Assembly (NCBI RefSeq): GCF_900128495.1
Contig: NZ_LT635801.1
Span: 3,002,691 to 3,066,690 of the forward strand
DNA from: Bacteroides ilei
GTDB lineage: Bacteria; Bacteroidota; Bacteroidia; Bacteroidales; Bacteroidaceae
Length of the DNA stretch: 64,000 nucleotides
Direction of reading: 5' to 3'
The notes under the pieces were generated by a model. It made no database searches, was not told the origin of the DNA, and saw only the letters and a program-made list of their open reading frames with translations. Both the position numbers and the translations under genes were made by a program. Shown piece after piece: positions 61,452-64,000 of this stretch (position 1 is its first letter; every line of letters begins with the position of its first letter).

Positions 61452-63302
61452 CTATTTATATCTGTGCGGATTGTTTCTACTGTTCAGGTAATCGGGTGAA
61501 TCAATCGGGAACTGACTTATATTCTGTACATAAAAATTATTCATAAGCTCTTCGGCCCATGGTCCGTAAGTAAAGGAGCTGCTATGGCCATATCCCATTA
61601 CGTGTCCCAGTTCATGAAACATGATGCTGCATGAATAGGTATTCCAGTAATGTTCGAACCAGGCTTGCTGGTAAGCTCCGAATGTAGTTCCACCTCCCAA
61701 TCCGATGATTCCATGTCCGGGGTAGACCAGTCCTACCTGCAACGTACGCTTCTGTCTCATTTGTTGTAGAACCTTTTCTACTTTGATGGGTTGCTTGTTG
61801 TCATCGTATAGTTTGTCGGCGTTTTCTGTCAGAATCCGCTCATGCTCCGGCATGTCAATCATGTAGGTGAAGTTGAGGAACATGGCAACTGATTCCCGAC
61901 AGTGTACCGGACGGATTCCCATCCAGTTTCCTACCGGCCCTCCGTCTTCCAGATCCGGATTTCCACCGTAAAGTCCCCAATAGATATCCCATCCATGCTC
62001 GATTTTTGTCAGCTTAGCCCAAAACGGATCGGTTGATTCAATCTTGAAAACGGTTCCATCCAGATCGGATACGTTCATTTTCGGGACCTCGACTTGTCTG
62101 CCGGTCTCTGTACGGCATATTGATTTGCGTTGTGTCAAAGTCAATGGCTCGTAGAAGTCGGCAAAGCCTGGTATTGAATCGAAATAGGCCAGATCGAAAT
62201 ATTCATTACTGATTGCCGGAACGCAGGCTTTTATCAATACGTCTTGCAGATTGCGCGGCGAATAGAAACGTACATGCAACCGTCCGTCGTCGGTAATGGT
62301 GACCTGCAACGGCTGGGCCGTATTGAATTTCCGTACGGCAGGATTGGTATAGACATCTTTCGTTTCATCATCCTGTAGAATCAGATCGTGTTGCCCATAT
62401 GCATAAGCCGACCGTGTAATGAACATCATGGCCGACTTGTCATCCGGGTGAGTTACTTTTGTCTCTATCCGGTGGATATGGTTGGCTTCCAGTTCATGCT
62501 GGCTGAATGTATAGGTCTGTTCGGTTTCTCCTCCCCGGTAATTCCGTGTCAGCATGTCGATTTTACCTTCAAGTACCGTACCTTCCGCCAAAGGCATGAA
62601 GTTGTAGGACGTTATATCGTTCAGGACAATATCCTGCATCATACCGTTACTTTCGCCCGACATGGATCCACTTCCCGATATGGTTGTATAAAAGCGTGCC
62701 TGTTGGAATGTCACTTTATTTTCTATCGCTGCCGTGCGTATATAAGGATTATTATATGCAAAACTGAAGTCAACCCGGCCGAATATGCGTCGCTGTTTTA
62801 TATCCTGACGGATGGTTGCGATTTCCTGTTGTCCGTTTTCTCCTTGCGATACAGTTACGGCAAACGGAGTCTGGGAATAGAAATATTCGGCGTCCAGCGG
62901 TTTCTGCAGATCATCCGGAAATTCCAGCCAGGTGTCATTGATATTCTCCAGCTTATGGATGGTAGCCTTGTCCCGGTTTTCGTCTCCTTTGATACCTAAT
63001 ACCAGTAAACGGTAATTGCCTTCATGCAGACCTTCTATATGGATTTCGGCTGCCGACGGATCATAACTGCTTTTCGTGTCTTGTATTCGGTTGCCGTTTT
63101 CGTCCACAATGTAATATTCCAGCCGATCGAAACGTGACTCTTCCAATGTAGATTGGCGCGAAATCATGTCATCGTATTCCTGGTTGTATAATTTGAAGAC
63201 AATTTCGGGGGTGTTTACATCAGTTGTATGTTCCCATTCATCCTGACTGCAGGATATCAGAAACAAACTGCATAAAAGTGTAATAAAAAGATGTTTTCTC
63301 AT
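61452..63302 (-). CDS. lipoprotein metalloprotease (metzincin-type HExxHxxGxxH) with fimbrillin-like N-terminal region
   Basis: 616 residues from the ATG at 63302 (MRKHLFITLLCSLFLISC, lipobox Cys 18); the frame is open to 63497 but that part is not protein-like. The N-terminal region (about 30-310) has FimB/Mfa2-like features (VFKLYNQEYDDMISRQSTLE, RFDRLEYYIVDENGNRIQDT, GLHEGNYRLLVLGIKGDENR). The C-terminal third holds SIMFHELGHVMGYGHSSSFT, a complete metzincin zinc motif with His at about 563, 567 and 573. No Met-turn is obvious after it. First gene of the operon with three fimbrillin-like lipoproteins, which suggests processing of, or anchoring beside, these surface proteins. No known family name can be given. 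Confidence 0.78.
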   Translation of the reverse strand: MRKHLFITLLCSLFLISCSQDEWEHTTDVNTPEIVFKLYNQEYDDMISRQSTLEESRFDRLEYYIVDENGNRIQDTKSSYDPSAAEIHIEGLHEGNYRLLVLGIKGDENRDKATIHKLENINDTWLEFPDDLQKPLDAEYFYSQTPFAVTVSQGENGQQEIATIRQDIKQRRIFGRVDFSFAYNNPYIRTAAIENKVTFQQARFYTTISGSGSMSGESNGMMQDIVLNDITSYNFMPLAEGTVLEGKIDMLTRNYRGGETEQTYTFSQHELEANHIHRIETKVTHPDDKSAMMFITRSAYAYGQHDLILQDDETKDVYTNPAVRKFNTAQPLQVTITDDGRLHVRFYSPRNLQDVLIKACVPAISNEYFDLAYFDSIPGFADFYEPLTLTQRKSICRTETGRQVEVPKMNVSDLDGTVFKIESTDPFWAKLTKIEHGWDIYWGLYGGNPDLEDGGPVGNWMGIRPVHCRESVAMFLNFTYMIDMPEHERILTENADKLYDDNKQPIKVEKVLQQMRQKRTLQVGLVYPGHGIIGLGGGTTFGAYQQAWFEHYWNTYSCSIMFHELGHVMGYGHSSSFTYGPWAEELMNNFYVQNISQFPIDSPDYLNSRNNPHRYK

Positions 63303-63768
63303 TCGTCGCTTGTCTATGTCAAAATTTAAATTCATTCTTAAATTATTGATATCTGGCATATATGGTTTCAGCAAAGAGCACGTTTTCCAGATGAATAACA
63401 TTTGAAACCCTGAATTTGTTTTGTCAGGATATCTTTTTTTTTGCCTGCAGATTAAAAAACGGTCTTTTTTATTCTTTGTTTTTGTGATTTGATCCAATCA
63501 GGTGACGATATCGGAAAAATTGATTCCTGCCGTGTGATTTATGAGGCAGGAGCTGTTTAGTCTTTATCTTCATGCTTTTGTGTTATTATGCTTTATGATG
63601 CAAATTAAATACATTTTCTGTAAATTTTGGGGAACTGTTTTGGTAAATTGCCTAAATCGCTTATTTACAGCTTTTCTGTTATATCCCGCACACATTTTCA
63701 TTTTAAATTTTTATCTTTGCACGTTCTTTGAAAAATAATAATTATCAAAATATAAATTATTCTCACTT
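63303..63768. other. 466-bp A+T-rich divergent intergenic region
   Basis: Lies between the surface-protein operon and leuS. It contains the leuS promoter and a small hairpin (CCTGCC / GGCAGG, about 63525-63548). I found no consensus -7 box for the surface operon on the minus strand, which fits control by an alternative or invertible promoter, or a missed degenerate box. The short plus-strand frame at 63541-63738 is not convincing. Confidence 0.4.
63712..63719 (+). promoter_or_regulatory. leuS: -7 box for leuS
   Basis: TATCTTTG, 49 bp upstream of the leuS start. Confidence 0.6.
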
Positions 63769-64000
63769 ATGGAATATAATTTCAGAGAGATTGAAAAGAA
63801 ATGGCAGCAGAAGTGGGTCGAGAACAAGACTTACAAGGTTGTTGAGGACGAATCCAAAAAGAAGTACTATGTGTTGAACATGTTCCCTTATCCGTCGGGA
63901 GCCGGACTGCATGTAGGACATCCGCTGGGATACATTGCCAGCGATATCTATGCACGTTACAAACGCTTGCAAGGCTTTAATGTTCTGAACCCTATGGGTT
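63769..64000 (+). CDS. leuS: leucyl-tRNA synthetase, N-terminal part (runs off window)
   Basis: 77 codons are visible, starting [20 protein letters not shown]. The class I synthetase region [20 protein letters not shown] contains the HIGH-type motif HVGH, followed by [20 protein letters not shown]. This is the characteristic LeuRS opening; the editing and KMSKS parts lie beyond the window. Charges tRNA-Leu. Confidence 0.95.
   Translation, partial: MEYNFREIEKKWQQKWVENKTYKVVEDESKKKYYVLNMFPYPSGAGLHVGHPLGYIASDIYARYKRLQGFNVLNPMG

Noticed and set aside
63541..63738. 65-codon plus-strand frame before leuS
   Set aside because: Low-complexity hydrophobic sequence from A+T-rich DNA, overlaps the leuS promoter, and no family resemblance.

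Overview
The window looks like chromosomal DNA of a Bacteroidaceae species (Bacteroides/Phocaeicola type). Evidence: SusC/SusD-type genes, a DUF4374 lipoprotein, DUF3098 and DUF4271 proteins, the family's characteristic -7 box (TAnnTTTG) in front of many genes, and metK, miaB, leuS, queA and truB in typical Bacteroidales surroundings. There are no rRNA genes, and I found no tRNA genes or CRISPR arrays.

Layout. 0.06-3.6 kb: housekeeping genes on the minus strand (hemD, a DUF4271 membrane protein, a LOG-family nucleosidase, metK). The metK leader contains what looks like a SAM-II/SAM-V type riboswitch. 3.9-9.4 kb: a hybrid-two-component-like sensor/AraC regulator that has lost its kinase and receiver, followed by the GH31 alpha-glycosidase it may control. 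9.4-11.1 kb: a scar of mobile-element fragments ending in a truncated GH115 gene. 11.1-24.7 kb: a visibly G+C-richer polysaccharide utilisation locus (GH31, GH2, SusD, SusC, FecR anti-sigma factor, divergent ECF sigma factor, and a histidine kinase cut off by an IS fragment). A promoter plus terminator antisense to the susC leader predicts a DonS-like repressive small RNA. 24.7-26.5 kb: an IS5-type fragment and four translationally coupled genes of unknown function, two of them tandem paralogues.

26.6-31.7 kb: a xenosiderophore-uptake-like operon (TonB receptor, DUF4374 lipoprotein, PepSY membrane protein). 32.0-37.3 kb: a cobalamin-uptake operon under a cobalamin riboswitch (BtuB, BtuG, a further lipoprotein), followed by an HU-like DNA-binding gene whose leader carries four 18-bp dyads spaced exactly 22 bp apart. 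37.3-44.0 kb: housekeeping operon (folK, queA, truB, uppP, DUF3098, ftsX, methyltransferase) and miaB. 44.1-51.0 kb: a small membrane protein, an acyl-CoA hydrolase/CoA-transferase, a complete IS4-type element with a 9-bp target duplication, and a tricorn-like protease.

51.0-55.6 kb: a compact beta-1,4-galactan operon (two GH53 endo-galactanases and a GH2 beta-galactosidase) without its own SusCD. 56.0-63.3 kb: an operon of four surface lipoproteins, a HExxHxxGxxH metalloprotease followed by three fimbrillin-like paralogues; this is the least understood multi-gene system here. The window ends inside leuS.
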